Below, piece after piece: positions 10,711-22,690 of a DNA stretch of 64,000 nucleotides. The position numbers and the translations under genes are program-made. Within the stretch, counting starts at the first letter, position 1, and each line of letters begins with the position of its first letter. Source of the DNA: Sacculina carcini (Eukaryota > Arthropoda > Thecostraca > Sacculinidae); contig OU696572.1 of assembly GCA_916048095.2 (NCBI GenBank), forward strand, positions 7,839,454-7,903,453, read 5' to 3'. The notes below the pieces were generated by a model. It worked only from the letters and a program-made list of their open reading frames with translations, ran no database searches and had not been told where the DNA came from.

Positions 10711-11512
10711 GCTTAGAGCAGTGGTCGGGGAACAGGGGTAAATTACCCCAATTGGGGTAAATTACACATTTTTGGGGGTAATGAACGTGCTACGGATGTG
10801 GATGTGCTAAATGAGGGAAACTGATATGAAAGTTGGAGAAAAGAATACATCGTGGATCCCACGATCTTTAAAACTATGGAAACAGAGAAATACCAGTATT
10901 GAAACTGCTTCATCCGCCAGTGTGTATGTAGTGTGAGCACGCCTATGACGTTTGCACGTGCGCGATTCATGAGTGTACGCAAGCCCTGCGTGGCGTTAGC
11001 ATCGTGTGAGTGTGTCTGTATGTTGGTGTGTGCGAGTGAACGTACATGGCTGCGGTCAGTGAAGCTCGTGCAACATGATCGTTGTATGAATGTGTGTATG
11101 TTTGTGTGCTTGATTGGCGATATGATCGTTTGTACAATTTCTGGCAGTTAGCCTCGTGTTGCGTCTTGGAGTGCATTGGAGCTAGGTCAACGTGTTCATT
11201 ACTGTCGATCAGTATTGAAACTGTTGTTAACCCTCAGTGAGACCGCTTTTGCGTTGTTGTCCTGGCGTGTGTTGACTTCTCCTGACGTGTTACTGGAGGA
11301 ACGACCACGCTCATAGGTAAGGAAGGCCTGGATAAGGGGAAGAAGAAAAGGAGTGAAAGGTGGTGGCAGCTTGGATTGTGTGGTTTATCATTTTATGTGG
11401 CGTTAATATTTTGGTTAATTCCTGATTATCTGTGTTTATAGAATAGTTGCTGTTATGTGATGATGTGATAGATTCATACATAAATAAGTTATTGATTTTT
11501 TTCAATTTTCAG

Positions 11513-13314
11513 ATGGCATCAGCAAGGAAAAGGACATATCAGGCAGAGTTCCTTAATTATGGCTTCACAGAAATAGAGGACAAAGGACAAATGAAGCCTC
11601 AATGTGTCGTTTGTATGAAAGTACTGACTACCGAGTCTTTCAAAAAGAATCAACTGAAGAAACACTTGGACCAGGTTCATTCACATCTGTCTTCCAAACC
11701 ACGGGAATACTTTGAGAATCTGGAAAAAATAGTCAAAAGACAGAGACTGGAAAGTAACAAGAGTGCAACGTTTGACCAACGTTCAGCTGCAATGGCTAGT
11801 TTTGAAGTGGCATGGTTGGTTGCTCGAAACAAGAAACCACATACTATTGGTGAAGACTTAATCAAGCCTGCGGCTGTAAAAATGGCAGAAATAATGTGTG
11901 GGCAGAAAGTCGCTAATCAAATGAATACAGTACCTTTGTCTGCTAGAGTTATTAAAGAAAGAATTTCCATCTTGGCAGAAAATGTGAGAGAACAAGTGAT
12001 TTCTTCAGTAAAAAAAAGTAAAGAGTTTGCCATTCAACTTGATGAGACTACAGATGTAAGTAGCAACTCCCAATTGATGGTATATATTCGATACAGGGGC
12101 TTTGATGAATTCGAAGAAGAAATGCTGTTGTGTTCTCCTCTTGAGTTGAGAACTCGTGGTATTGATGTGTTCAATATGGTTGATGCATGTTTCAAAAAAC
12201 CAAGTGTTGGTTTGAAGTGGGAAGATTGTATTGCAGTATCAGTTGATGGAGCTCCGGCCATGCTTGGTCACGTCAATGGTTTTGTGGCTTTGGCCAAACA
12301 ACAGAATCCAGATATTCTAGCCATCCATTGCATGATACATCGCCAAGCATTGGTTGTGAAGAATTTGGAACCAGAAGTGGCAGCTGTGCTAAATGATGTG
12401 GTTAAGATAGTCAATGTTGTAAAAGGGCATGCACTAAACACGAGGATGTTTCGTGATTTATGTGAGGATGGAGACGCTGAATATTCAACCCTTCTTTACC
12501 ATACGGAAGTGAGGTGGCTTTCACGTGGAAATGTGCTGAATAGAGTGTGGGCTCTTAAAACAGAACTCGAAATGTTTTTGACTGATCAAAAACACACACT
12601 TTCAGAAAAGTTCAGAAAAAAACCTGGCTAGCTCTTTTTGCATATTTAGCTGACATTTTTGGGCATGTAAATGAATTGAACAAGGAACTGCAAGGAAAGA
12701 AAGTAAATCTCCTGTTAGCAAAGGAAAAAATTTCAGCATTTGTATCAAAGCTTCAGTATTGGAACCAAAAAGTAAATGTCAATAAGACTGCTGCCTTTCC
12801 AAGACTGGGAGAGTTTTTGGAAGACTGTCAAGACTGCAGTTTTAGTGACATAAAGGAGACAGTCACAAGGCACCTGACAAAACTTAGAAATAGGTTCTGT
12901 GATTATTTTCCAGAACTTGATTCACATGCTGTCAGCTGGGTTGTAAATGCCTTCAAAAGTGAGCTGTCTGATTTGCCTGAACAGCCTGAAGGATTGGCAG
13001 AAGAGATTACTGAACTTCGTTCCAGCAATGAAACAAAAATGGAATTTGAGAACAAGGATGATCTCTCAAGTTTTTGTATGTCAAAAACTGCAAAGGCTTA
13101 TAAAATTGCGCATATGGAAGCAACTAAAATGCTACTACCTTTCGCAACAACCTACCTTTGCGAACAAGGTTTTTCTACCCTGGTCAATTTAAAAAACAAA
13201 TACAGAAACCGGTTGAATCCTGAAGACAGCATCCTAGTAGCAGTAACATCAAAAACCCCTGATATCGACTTTGTTGTATCCAAGATGAAACAGTATCATT
13301 TTTCCAAAGCCTGA
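11513..13314 (+). pseudogene. hAT transposase (ZBED5/FAM200-like) with a single frameshift
   Basis: The start MASARKRTYQAEFL follows a TTTTCAG acceptor-like site, so a 5' intron is likely. A BED-type zinc finger lies near residues 28-57 (PQCVVC ... KKHLDQVH). The RNase H-like catalytic residues are visible in IQLDETTDVSS, SVDGAPAMLG and TEVRWLSRG. The C-terminal hAT dimerisation region contains TYLCEQGFSTLVNLKNKYRNRL. The first frame ends at 12631 and the second runs 12676-13314. The shift falls in the run of seven A bases near 12616-12622, and the reading is WLALFAYLADIFGH directly after it. This could even be a sequencing or assembly error. The protein resembles the animal ZBED5/FAM200/SCAND3-type transposase group. 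Confidence 0.9.
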
Positions 13315-13914
13315 GGTAGCTTATATGAGTATATTTAAAACCTCAATCTGGTGTCAAAATATTAATGTTTTCAATATTCTCTTAATTCTTTTGTGCTGTG
13401 GCGTACACACATATTTCACTGACACACATGCTATTTCTATTAATTTCACTGTATAATGTTTTCTAATTGTTTAAATTTAATGCAGCGAATTTCACATATT
13501 GTATAGCTTTACACGACTTGCGATTGTTTTCAATGTCACAATGTACACGACCGGACGTATTTGTGCTTGCATGTGCGTGTGTATATGTGCGTGTTATTTT
13601 CTCTCGTGTTTTTGTCGTGTCATGTACAGTTTTCCGTTTATCAGTCGTGTACGCATGTCATCTTCATTGTTACCTGCCTATTAGTCGTGCTTGACTGTTA
13701 CGGGTACCGTATCATTTATTTATACACCTGCATTCGTGTTTTCCGCTGCGCGTATTTTTGTTTTTCCGCTGTGCATATTGTACATTTTTATGTGTTTACC
13801 TGTATATAACGTGTGGTGTGTTGTGTGTAGTGTGTGCGTGCATGGTAATATATGCCATATTAGTGGATTCAATAAAAAAATAATTGAATTTTGTTATTGT
13901 ATGAATTAAAAATA

Positions 13915-14338
13915 CAGTCGACCCTCCAAATAACGGACCTCTAAATAGCGGAATCCTCCAAATAGCGGAATATTTCTTCGGTCCCGATTAAAAGCCTATC
14001 AAATACGTGTTAATTGCACCTCCAAATAGCGAAATTTCTACCTCCGAATAGCGGAAAACTCCAAATAACGGACTGCTTTATTGGTACCCACTCATATAGT
14101 ACACCTCCAAATAGCGGAAACGGGGGTAATGTGCGTTGTGAATTAATAAAAAATGGTTAATTATTATAGAAAAATTCAAACTGACAATCAATAAAGGAAG
14201 TTTATGTGAAAAATGGACGATTGATAGTAAGAAAGGTTGATTAGCATTGTTACATCGCACACCTCCAAATAGCGGAAACCTCTAAATAGCGGAACTTTTT
14301 CTCGGTCCCTTCGATTCCGCTATTTGGAGGGCCGACTG
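13915..14338. mobile_element. pogo/Tigger-type MITE with TA target duplication
   Basis: A 424-bp non-coding element begins CAGTCGACCCTCCAAATAAC and ends with the near inverse (GTTATTTGGAGG appears as CTATTTGGAGGGCCGACTG). TA lies on both sides (13913-13914 and 14339-14340). Inside are seven or more copies of CCTCCAAATAGCGGAA or its variants, as both terminal and internal repeats. It sits in the 3' part of the hAT and is therefore younger than it. Confidence 0.88.
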
Positions 14339-14642
14339 TACATGGTTTTGCTTCTGTGCCATGTAACGCTAAGAGTGTTTTATTTCTGTTTATAAATGTG
14401 ATTCCTACATTTGTCTTGTGTTTTGTTTCCATGCCAAAAACAGACTTTAATTTCCCTATGATAGATGAAATTCACCATTAAACTTTTTCCAATATGCCTT
14501 TTTTTTATTTATTACTATTCATGAATTATATAAGTAAACTGGTTTGTCCACCAGAGTACTTCCAAGCGTGGGGGTAAATTGATATTACTACAAACTCCAT
14601 TGGGGTAACACCCAAAAAAGTTACCCGACCCCTGGCTTAGAG

Positions 14643-16105
14643 GAACTCTCCACCTCCATGGCAGTGGTGGGAGTCGCTCCGTCGTGTGCGGAAGGCGGTG
14701 CGCTAGCAACCGCCGAGCGCGGAGATGCAGAGACCGCGCTCGCTTTGTGACCGGGAGATGCTCGCCGGTCACTCCTCGGCGAGGCTGACTTGACCGAACG
14801 ACGGCTCTTGTGCTGAACCACCGTCCAGTCTCCGAATTTCCTCCGGTTCGCAAACGACCGCTCTGCTGGCTTGGAAGCCTGCTGAGCGGCAGCCTGCTGT
14901 TGGTCCTTTTCAGGCTGCTGGGGAGCGGCCGCCTTGGGCCGCTGTGTTGCGGCCGTCTGGGGCCGCTGGGTCGCGGACGCCTGGGACCGCTGGGGTGCGG
15001 CCGTTGGCGACCGCGACACGGCAGTCTCCTCAGGCCGCCGATCAACCGGTGTGGATTCTGTTTGACGGCTGTCAGCCTCAGGTGCGACCAGCTTGATACC
15101 CATTCGTCCAGCTAGCTTCAGAAAATCTCCAACAGTCAGCTTTTCCAGAAACGAGTTGACAGACTGTGGAGGTTGAGCTGACTTCGTAACTACGCCGACA
15201 TATGACGGGCCTGATGGATGCGACCTGCGATACACAGCACGCGCCTCACCAAAACTGCAGCGCTGGGCAGCGCGAATGGACAGAATTTCTTTCTCTTTGA
15301 GCCATTCCGGGCAGTCACGCGACGAGGACGCATGACCGCTGCTCCTGCAATTGACACAAAAATAGTCATCTTCGCAATCAGCAGCGGTGTGCCGTTCGGA
15401 TGAGCAACGTCCACAGATCTCTGCACGGTTACAGCGGGAGCTCGTATGTCCAAAACGTTGGCACCTGTAGCACCGCATCGGGTTAGGCAAATAGGGGCGG
15501 ACCCGGATACGCTGACGAATGTCACCGATCTTGATGTCGTCCGGCAGAACAGCACCGTCAAACGTGAGGAAGAAAGAGTGCGTTGGCACCTCGCTACACT
15601 CACGCCGTCGGACGATGCACTCCACGCGGATGACACCCTGTGATGCCAATCCGTCGCAAATCTCTTCATCATCGACGCCCTCTAGCGCACGACAGAACAT
15701 AACACCTCTGGTGTGGTTCATTGTCGAGTGCGCACACACCGAGATGGGGGTGCTCACCCAACGCTTATTTTCGCCCGTACCTACGCGATAACGGAACGTA
15801 GTTGCTTTTATCGCGCGGGTTTCTGCCGTCTCGGTGCCGTATTTAACCATCAACGATCCATCACGTTGTCTGTTGGTCTCGACAGGCACGTCGCCAATGT
15901 TTTTGAAACCGTCCATGCGACGGAACGGATTCAGTGACGAGAGTTTCACATTTTCGCTGGTGCTGGAGAAGACCAGAACCAACGGAACAGGAGCAGTATG
16001 ACTGTCGCCCTGACTGTTACTCAGAGTACGACCACCTTTCGGCGGCTGTGGCCGATCGCCCGATGGACGACCAGCAGTTGGGGTGGTTGTGGGTTTGGAA
16101 GTCAT
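14643..16105 (-). pseudogene. I-like ORF1 (gag-like, three zinc knuckles), interrupted by the hAT
   Basis: Open from 16222, but the sequence shared in frame with the second copy (23997-25190) supports a start at MTSKP (16105); the homologous start there is MASKP. An N-terminal RNA-binding-like region contains SLNPFRR and WVSTPISVCAHSTMNH. Then come three consecutive knuckles: CYRCQRFGHTSSRC, CGRCSSERHTAADC and CVNCRSSGHASSSRDC. The C-terminal part is low-complexity Pro/Gln/Ala/Ser. The hAT insertion removes the last ~25 codons to 10637-10710. Such ORF1 proteins coat LINE RNA. Confidence 0.88.
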
Positions 16106-16866
16106 GTGATTTTTCGTTGTCTCTGCGCGCACGACCACCCACCTCTGCACGGGGCCCTGCTGGGGGACGGGCAGAGCCAGCATGGGATGCCACGCCAGTG
16201 GTGGTGCGCGCTGTACGGGCACCGAATACCCCTGAGCTCGCTGCGAGCTCCGCCCGGTACGAGTCCGCGGGAGCTACAGCACCCGGACCAGTGACCCCCA
16301 CCGGCCCATCTGGACCCAGCAACTGCAGCCCCACTGCAAACGGCGGACAATGCACCGGGTAGGACCCCCCTCGAGCACCAGGCAACTCACCCTTGACCCT
16401 CTTGAGCCCTATCCGGCCACCCGTGCCGGCGTCGGACCATTCTATCCACTGTCGAGGAGCCTAACAGCGGACCCGTCGGGGTTCGACGCGCAGGCCAAAT
16501 ACGAGTGTTGCGTCACGCCACCACTATACCCCGGGCGACGTGACACTCAGCGGCCAGGATCCTGTTTGCCGATCCGACGGGGGAGGGTTTCCAGATGGCC
16601 GTTGGCTGCTAGACAGCTCATCCGCCCTTTGACAGGTCTTGTTTTTCTTCCTGCTGGGTGTCTGGCCACCCTCCTCACTGGCATAGGCCAGTGGGGCGCC
16701 GGATTAGTCGCCGACATTCCGACCATGCGGCTGGTTGTACCGAGTTACATGTTACCGGTAGCAGGCCGAGACCTGTCCAGACATGTCTGCCTTTAGTCGC
16801 CTTTTACGACAGGCGGCAGCTACGGCGGCAGAATTCTAACCCCCTGCCGCAGGGGAAAAGTCCCCG
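16106..16866 (-). promoter_or_regulatory. 5' UTR of the I-like LINE with two terminal hairpins
   Basis: Non-coding GC-rich leader. On the minus strand the extreme 5' end holds a hairpin CCCCTG-CGG-CAGGGG (16841-16855). It is followed by GGTTAGAATTCTGCCGCC and a second hairpin centred on GTCGTAAAAGGCGAC. The leader is shared with the copy at 23997-25190, where the first hairpin has changed on both arms and still pairs. Conserved leaders with a GTCGTAARAGGCGACTAAA motif are known to me from arthropod and other invertebrate LINEs. Confidence 0.65.
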
Positions 16867-17004
16867 CTGGGACTTTGGCAATAGCTTGACTGACAGGGTT
16901 ACTCTCTGTGTCTCGCTCGCCTTGTGTCAGTTCGACCCGAGCATCGTCCGACACATTGTGTTGGACAACGTGCTCGTTGCGATTGCCGCGCATTGGCCTA
17001 GGAT

Positions 17005-17276
17005 ATTACCTGTATTACTTGTAACGGTGCAGTAGCCGTTTCAGTGGAGAACTCGCTACACCACTGTTACGGAATCCTGTGCCGCGGCCTTCGTGCCGAG
17101 GTTCTGCTGGTCTCCGGCCTTTGATATTTATTGCGCGTTTATTACCTGTATTATTTATAACGGTGCAGTAGCTGTTTCAGTGGAGGACTCGCTACACCAC
17201 TGTTACGGAATTCTGTGCCGCGGCCTTCGTGCCGAGGTTTTGCTGGTCTCCGGCCTTGTGATATTCAATGTACTAT
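17005..17276 (+). repeat. 136-bp tandem duplication
   Basis: ATTACCTGTATTACTTGTAA at 17005 recurs as ATTACCTGTATTATTTATAA at 17141. The following stretch also repeats, including CTCGCTACACCACTGTTACG, GCCGCGGCCTTCGTGCCGAG and TGCTGGTCTCCGGCC. Identity is high but not complete. It lies just outside the I-like element, in what may be LTR sequence split by that LINE. Confidence 0.88.
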
Positions 17277-17586
17277 TGTTACTGTGTATTTATAATATAT
17301 CTGCTGTGCTACACCGCTCTTTGTTATGTGCGCGCTCTGAACGAGCTTCGCGTAACAAAATAAAAATTTCTGCATCGAGTCGTACGCGTTCGCTCTTTGG
17401 GAGAAGTTCACCAGCACGTGGGCATTGGCCTAACAAACACGGCGAGTGAAGAGCCACCCCCGTCATTCCCATCGACACGCACTCCGGCGAGCGTCGTGGC
17501 GAATTCATCGGGACGCCCCACTCCCCCACCATCCCGGTGGACCAAGGTGGGGAGACGTATACGCACGCTGGGGCAGCCCGTGCCTG
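17277..17586. other. unassigned interval before the minisatellite
   Basis: A short open frame at 17397-17615 (+) encodes a Pro/Ser/Arg-rich peptide without recognisable motifs. It could be part of the 5' region or ORF1 of the LINE that follows. Nothing else is evident. Confidence 0.25.
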
Positions 17587-17850
17587 GCATGGCTGCGTCT
17601 CGACAGCGCAAGTGAGCTGCGTCTTGACAGCGCAAATGAGCTGTCTCGACAGCGTAAGTGAGCTGCGTCTTGACAGCGCAAATGAGCTGTCTCGACAGCA
17701 CAAGTGAGCTGCGTCTTGACAGAGCAAATGAGCTGTCTCGACAGTGCAAGTGAGCTGCGTCTTGATAGCGCAAATGAGCTGTCTCGACAGTGCAAGTGAG
17801 CTACGTCTTGACAGAGCAAATGAGCTGTCTCGACAGTGCAAGTGAGCTGT
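17587..17850 (+). repeat. 46-bp minisatellite, about 5.5 copies
   Basis: Alternating half-units GAGCTGCGTCTTGACAGCGC(AAAT) and GAGCTGTCTCGACAGCGTAA(GT) form a 46-bp higher-order period made of two related 22-24-bp units. Point differences (CACAAG, GAGCAA, GTGCAA) distinguish copies. Long open frames across it on both strands are artefacts of the repeat period. Confidence 0.9.
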
Positions 17851-17954
17851 GTCGCCCGACCCCTTCACATTCTTTCGTTTCTTTCACGCTAACGTCTGCC
17901 TCATCTTGTCTATCACCTACAAATTAACTGTATCTTTAAATTAAACCTCTCAAT

Positions 17955-18809
17955 TTTATATCCCAATTTCCCAATCCCTTAGCTTGTCATATCAATACCA
18001 GGAGTCTAAATAGAAACTTGGATGCCTTTAAGAACTTTCTAACTGAATGCAAGGAAAAGTTTTCAGTTGTCCTAGTGACTGAAACCTGGTTAAGGGATAT
18101 CGATGCTCCAATTTCATTGTCCAACTATAATTTTATTCATCAGAAAAGATTACAACGACGTGGTGGAGGTGTTGGAGTGTTTTTAAAGCAGGAGTTTGCG
18201 TACAATATTCGTTATGACATTTGTGTAAATTCTATTTCACTAGAGCTAATATGCATCGAGGTAACCGTACAACAAAAATCTGTCATTATAATTGTAATGT
18301 ATCATCCACCGAACTCTTGCTTTGAGGACTTCAACACTGAATTCAACCAGACTCTTGATAAATTAAGGCATGAATCAAAGCCAATAATTATAGGTGACAC
18401 AAATGTAGATCTTATGAAGGCTGACCAGAGAAATACCGAATTATTCATTGACAGAGCTCTATGTAACGGCCTGACACCGACCATCAGTCTGCCGACAAGA
18501 ATCACAGTTGAGTCTGAAACACTGATTGACAACTTTTTCACTCGATCTGTCGATGTCCTAAAATCTGTTGTCATAAAGCAAACTGAAATCAGCGACCATT
18601 TTCCCATTTTCATTGTTTTAAATTTATCAGTTTTAAAATCGACTTTCGAAATAACAAAAACTAATTTTTTCAAAACGGATTACTCTAGTTCCAAAATCAA
18701 CAAATTAAAAGAGCACCTTGTGAGTGAGTACTCCAACTTTATCTCTATCAATGATCCTAATAATGCAGTTTGCTGCTTGGTCAAATTGATAACTGATTAT
18801 AAAAAATAA
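17955..18809 (+). pseudogene. LINE ORF2 endonuclease domain
   Basis: In frame upstream of the first ATG the reading is LACHINTRSLNRNLDAFKNF, so the domain starts before 18018. The endonuclease motifs are clear: HINTRSL, VTETWL, GGGVGVFL, the metal-binding GDTNVDL at about residue 130, PTRIT, TLIDNFF and the terminal ISDHFPIF. The domain looks catalytically complete. A stop ends the frame at 18809 before the reverse transcriptase; the linker is readable in another frame as KSRTKTPIKPWITAKLL. Confidence 0.88.
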
Positions 18810-18819
18810 TTTGATAGAG

Positions 18820-20781
18820 GAAAAAAATCGCGGACGAAAACACCGATTAAACCATGGATTACAGCAAAATTGTTGTTATATGTAAACGAACGAGACAAAC
18901 TGTATCGAAATTTCCTTTTCCAGAAAAATGTGTCAAACCATGATTCCTACAAAAAAATACAGAAATAAACTAAATCAAATGATTCGGAAAGCTAAAAAAG
19001 AATATTATCAATTAAAAATTGATCAAGCCCGAGGCAACTCCAAGGAAACGTGGAATGTCCTTAGAAAAGTTATCAGTACTAAATGCCGTGATAACATAAT
19101 GAATCTAAGAAACCCTGACAATTCGCCCATGGACAACGAAGATGCAGCTGAAGCTTTCAACATTTTCTTCACTAATGTGGGTCCTAATATAAATTCACAT
19201 ATTTCCGAACACGCTTATGTCAATCAAATTCCGCCGTTCAGCTCCACTCTCTTTCTGACACCTTCCACTCCTAGAGAAGTTCAAAATATCATTGCTAATC
19301 TGAAAAATACTTCATCCAGTGACAATATAGACTCGCGGCTACTTCATCTGATATCTCTTGAAATATTATACTATTTGTCACACCTGATAAATTTATGCTT
19401 TGAAACATCGATATTTCCAGATATTCTCAAAATTGCTACTGTTATACCACTGTACAAGGGTGGGGATTTAACCGTCATAAGTAATTATAGACCTATCTCC
19501 CTCCTCTCGAATGTCTCTAAAATCATTGAAAAGGCCATACATAAGCGGATATATGATTTCATTGAGAATCATAACCTTATCTCTAACTATCAATTTGGAT
19601 TTCGCAAAAAACATTCGACTGAACACGCTCTTTTGTATTTTGATGAAATTGTTAAAGACGCCCTGGAAAAAGACAAACATAGCGTGGGTATTTATTTGGA
19701 CATTTCCAAGGCCTTCGATTGCGTGAACCACAACATTCTGTTAAAAAAGTTGGAACATTATGGTATTCGTGGACCTCCGTTAAATTTAATACAAAATTAT
19801 TTACACAATCGCAAACAACGGGTGAAAATCAGAGACTGCTACTCATCTGTTGGCAATATTACATGTGGAGTTCCGCAAGGTTCAATTTTGGGGCCATTAC
19901 TTTTCATTATTTTCATAAATGATCTAATATCATCCTCAAGTGAGTCCACTATATGTTTTGCTGACGACACTAATGTATTTGTTGTAGACGAAAATATCAT
20001 AAGTTTACAAAACAGAATAAACAGCTGCATGAATAATCTTTCTAACTGGTTCAAAAACAACAAACTGAGTCTGAATCTGAAAAAATCAGTTTTTCAATTT
20101 TACTCCAAATAAAGTGTTGATTGTCCCGTAAATGTCACACTGAATAATGTATCCTTGCCCTGTAAGCAAACTGTCAAATTTCTTGGAATACTTGTTGACT
20201 CTGACTTTTCGTATAAGTCACAAATCTCAAGCGTCTGCAACAAAGTTGCACAAGTAAATGGGGTGATTAGTCGAGCACAAAGGTTCCTCAATCCAAAACT
20301 ACTTCGTCTACTCTACAATTCGCTAATATTGCCGCATCTAAATTATTGCAGTTTTGTATGGGGTATCAATCACAAAAGTTGTTTACTGCGCATATTGAAG
20401 CTACAAAAATGGCCTCTGATAATTATTCTTGGACTTCGCAAATACGACAGTGTAACCCATAAATTCAAACAACATCGATTTCAAACATTTGAACAAATTG
20501 TCAGCTACAAAATATTGATATTCGGATTTCATCATATGAACAAATCTCTGCCTAACCTTACAATAACCTTACAACGCCTTGCTGTCATTAATCGTGAAAA
20601 TGTTAATAATACAAGACATCACAATCTTTTCGAAGTGCCCTTTTCTTTCAAATCATTCCGACTAAGGTCATTGAAATTTCGCCTACCCAGAACATGGAAA
20701 AAATATTGCAATCCTTTCACTGACGTATCATTAACTACCTTCAAATCCCGAACAAAGCAATTGCTGATTGATGAGGTATAG
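18820..20781 (+). pseudogene. LINE ORF2 reverse transcriptase and C-terminal region
   Basis: The frame 18928-20112 contains NYRPISLLSNVSKIIEKA, YQFGFRKKHSTEHAL, motif A YLDISKAFDCVNH, GVPQGSILGPLLF and the catalytic FADD box. A TAA at 20110-20112 interrupts it, and the same frame continues at 20155 with VKFLGILVDSDFSYKSQI and LILPHLNYCSFVWG to the stop at 20781. So the damage is one nonsense codon here plus frameshifts in the linker before 18928. The C-terminal half is the thumb/connection region typical of non-LTR enzymes. Confidence 0.9.
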
Positions 20782-21030
20782 TCCTATTTGATGTATTTTC
20801 CAACATAGTGTGAACATGTGTGCTATGTATGAGTTGTGCATATTAATGTTGTTGTACTTTTGTATTAAACTTGAAATGGCAAGTTTAATTGTTTGTTTTG
20901 TATATGTTATATTGTCTTTTATGGCAAGCAAACAAGCCTTTGCGGCTTATGCTGTTTTTTATTTTGAATTGTTTTTTATTTTGAATTGTTTTTTATGTGT
21001 ATGTGTGCCAAATAAACGTCTGATTTAATA

Positions 21031-22690
21031 TGACCGATTTAAGAGTGAGGATTATGTTGAATACTGTTAGAAACAATATTGTGTAGCTACAGTGTATTTA
21101 ACTGATGGTACTGTGTCGTGTTAGTTTTATTACGGGAAACCTTGTTTACCTTGTATCGTTTGTGTTGTGTGCGCTGTTCGAACCCTGCGACAGTTGGCAT
21201 GGCAACGCAGCGGTTTTGTTGTACCGTCTCTACTATCATGTATTGCGCGTTTGGTTATTGTTTATATACAATGTTTGCCATTTTGCATTACTCGCTTCGT
21301 GGACTGCTGCGTAGTTCGCATCGGTTGTTGGTTTGAAGAACTTGTTGGTAGCTTTGTGGCAAGATTGCGTTGTTTACTTTGTGGCAATATTGCGTTGTTC
21401 GCTTTGTGGCAATATTGCGTTGGCTGATATAGATCAGCATTATAGATTGTTGACATTTGAAAATCTATAACAGTGAATTTGGAGAGGTGGGCATTCCGAA
21501 CACATCTTCGCAAACCTTTATCTGCAGATTTGTTCGGACCAGCAAAATCCCGGATTTGGGTTCGGAGGTTCGGATTCGGACCGATGTCAAAAAAAGATTC
21601 GAACTTCCGGGGTCGGAACGTGTTTTTTCGCGAATCCGACCCTCCGCATCCCGGGAAAATTTAGAAGAAACGAAGGCGACCAAACATTGGTTTTCAACTT
21701 TTCCGTAGCATACGTACGCTTCTCTCTACTTATATTTCAGTACGGGTGTGTAAGTGTGTGTGTGTCTCAAATGACCACTGCTCGAAATGTGCTCGATATG
21801 CAAGCCTGTGTAACTGTGTTTAGTAATGCGAAACAAAGACTCGTATTACTGCCTGGACTGCCCTTTTTTGAACTTTGAAATATACTGGTGGTGTTAGAAC
21901 TGGTGGTGTGAACTTGGAAATATACTGGTTAACTCGTGGTTTGAGTAACTCGTAAAACTGGTGATTTGAACTTGGAAATATACTGGTTAACACGTTGCTT
22001 TATCTGTACCACATAAACTCGTCATGTTGTGACTGCAGTTGATTGTCAGCCAATCAAGCAACCGCGCATGCACAGTAGGGTAGCTCATTTTTCCCAAAAT
22101 GGTATAATTTTTGGTGTACATATCTTTTCCCATGCTCTAAAAATTCTGATTTCAATGACACCAAAATAAGCCTTATTAAACAATATTTAGGGGTCACAAA
22201 TTCACTTGAAAAATTTCATGTTATGCAATTTCCAGTGGTTTTTGCCTTGTAATTTTTGGGATTACAATACCACTAATTAAAAAATTGGTTGAGTATTTCT
22301 TTTAAAAAACGCGAAATATAGCTAGTTCTAAAATTCCTAAATTTCATTCAGGCAACACTACATGCGTCGGTTCATCGGACACGAGTGTTGAATTTCAGAG
22401 TTTCTTCGATTTTTCGCTGCAGGTACGGGCTATTTTCCATTAAATTATGACTAAATGTCTTTAATATTTGTCATCGAATGCTAAACATTTGATATATTGT
22501 TTTGTACATTTTTACTTGCATTTCAGATTAATTCAAGGATGTTTTGTAATAGTTTGCTTTTATACACAATTTTCCTGTAATTTAATTTCAATTTTCTATA
22601 CATAATGCAATTTTCATTTTTAAGCGATTCAGTTGTTATAATGCTTTGTGTGAATCTCGAGGTAGAACGTCTGTTTCGTTTTGAACCTCG
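21031..22690. other. non-coding interval with short tandem repeats
   Basis: No supportable gene. At 21870-22005 the phrase AACTTGGAAATATACTGGTT recurs as an imperfect repeat with a period of roughly 60-75 bp. The 22060-22440 stretch is AT-rich and may be the leader of the broken gene at 22783-23807. Confidence 0.5.

Larger units (their letters stand above)
10719..14634 (+). mobile_element. hAT DNA transposon with 8-bp target duplication
   Basis: GCTTAGAG at 10711-10718 and 14635-14642 is a perfect 8-bp target duplication. The left end CAGTGGTCGGGGAACAGGGG matches the inverted right end CAGGGGTCGGGTAAC at most positions, and both continue into GGGGTAA-containing sequence. It encodes a ZBED-type hAT transposase with one frameshift. 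It is inserted in ORF1 of the I-like LINE and carries a pogo-type MITE in its 3' part. It is a clear medium-length autonomous-type hAT that is recently inactivated or nearly intact. Confidence 0.95.
7483..16866 (-). mobile_element. I-like (RNase H-bearing) LINE with 11-bp target duplication, split by a hAT
   Basis: CTGGGACTTTG occurs at 7472-7482 and 16867-16877, directly flanking the element. Its 3' end on the minus strand is a (CAAT)n tail at 7483-7500. Its 5' end is a GC-rich hairpin region at about 16840-16866. It encodes ORF1 with three zinc knuckles and ORF2 with reverse transcriptase and RNase H. A 3.9-kb hAT is inserted in ORF1. Without that hAT the element is about 5.46 kb, a normal size for the I group. 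Most of the endonuclease is deleted, so the copy could not move by itself. Confidence 0.9.
17955..20781 (+). mobile_element. CR1/Jockey-group LINE (body and 3' end to about 21030)
   Basis: The element encodes an apurinic-type endonuclease followed by reverse transcriptase without RNase H. Its 3' UTR runs to about 21030 and contains AATAAA at 21011. The domain order and motifs fit the CR1/Jockey supergroup; I cannot place it in a clade by eye. Three reading-frame lesions are visible. Its 5' boundary is uncertain and may include the minisatellite. Confidence 0.85.

Noticed and set aside
16350-17035. Plus-strand frames over the I-like 5' UTR
   Set aside because: GC-rich leader sequence antisense to the LINE; not shared as open frames in the second copy.
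17290-17868. Long minus-strand frames with repeated CRDSSFALSRRS
   Set aside because: Translation of the 46-bp minisatellite in several frames; no real protein signature.
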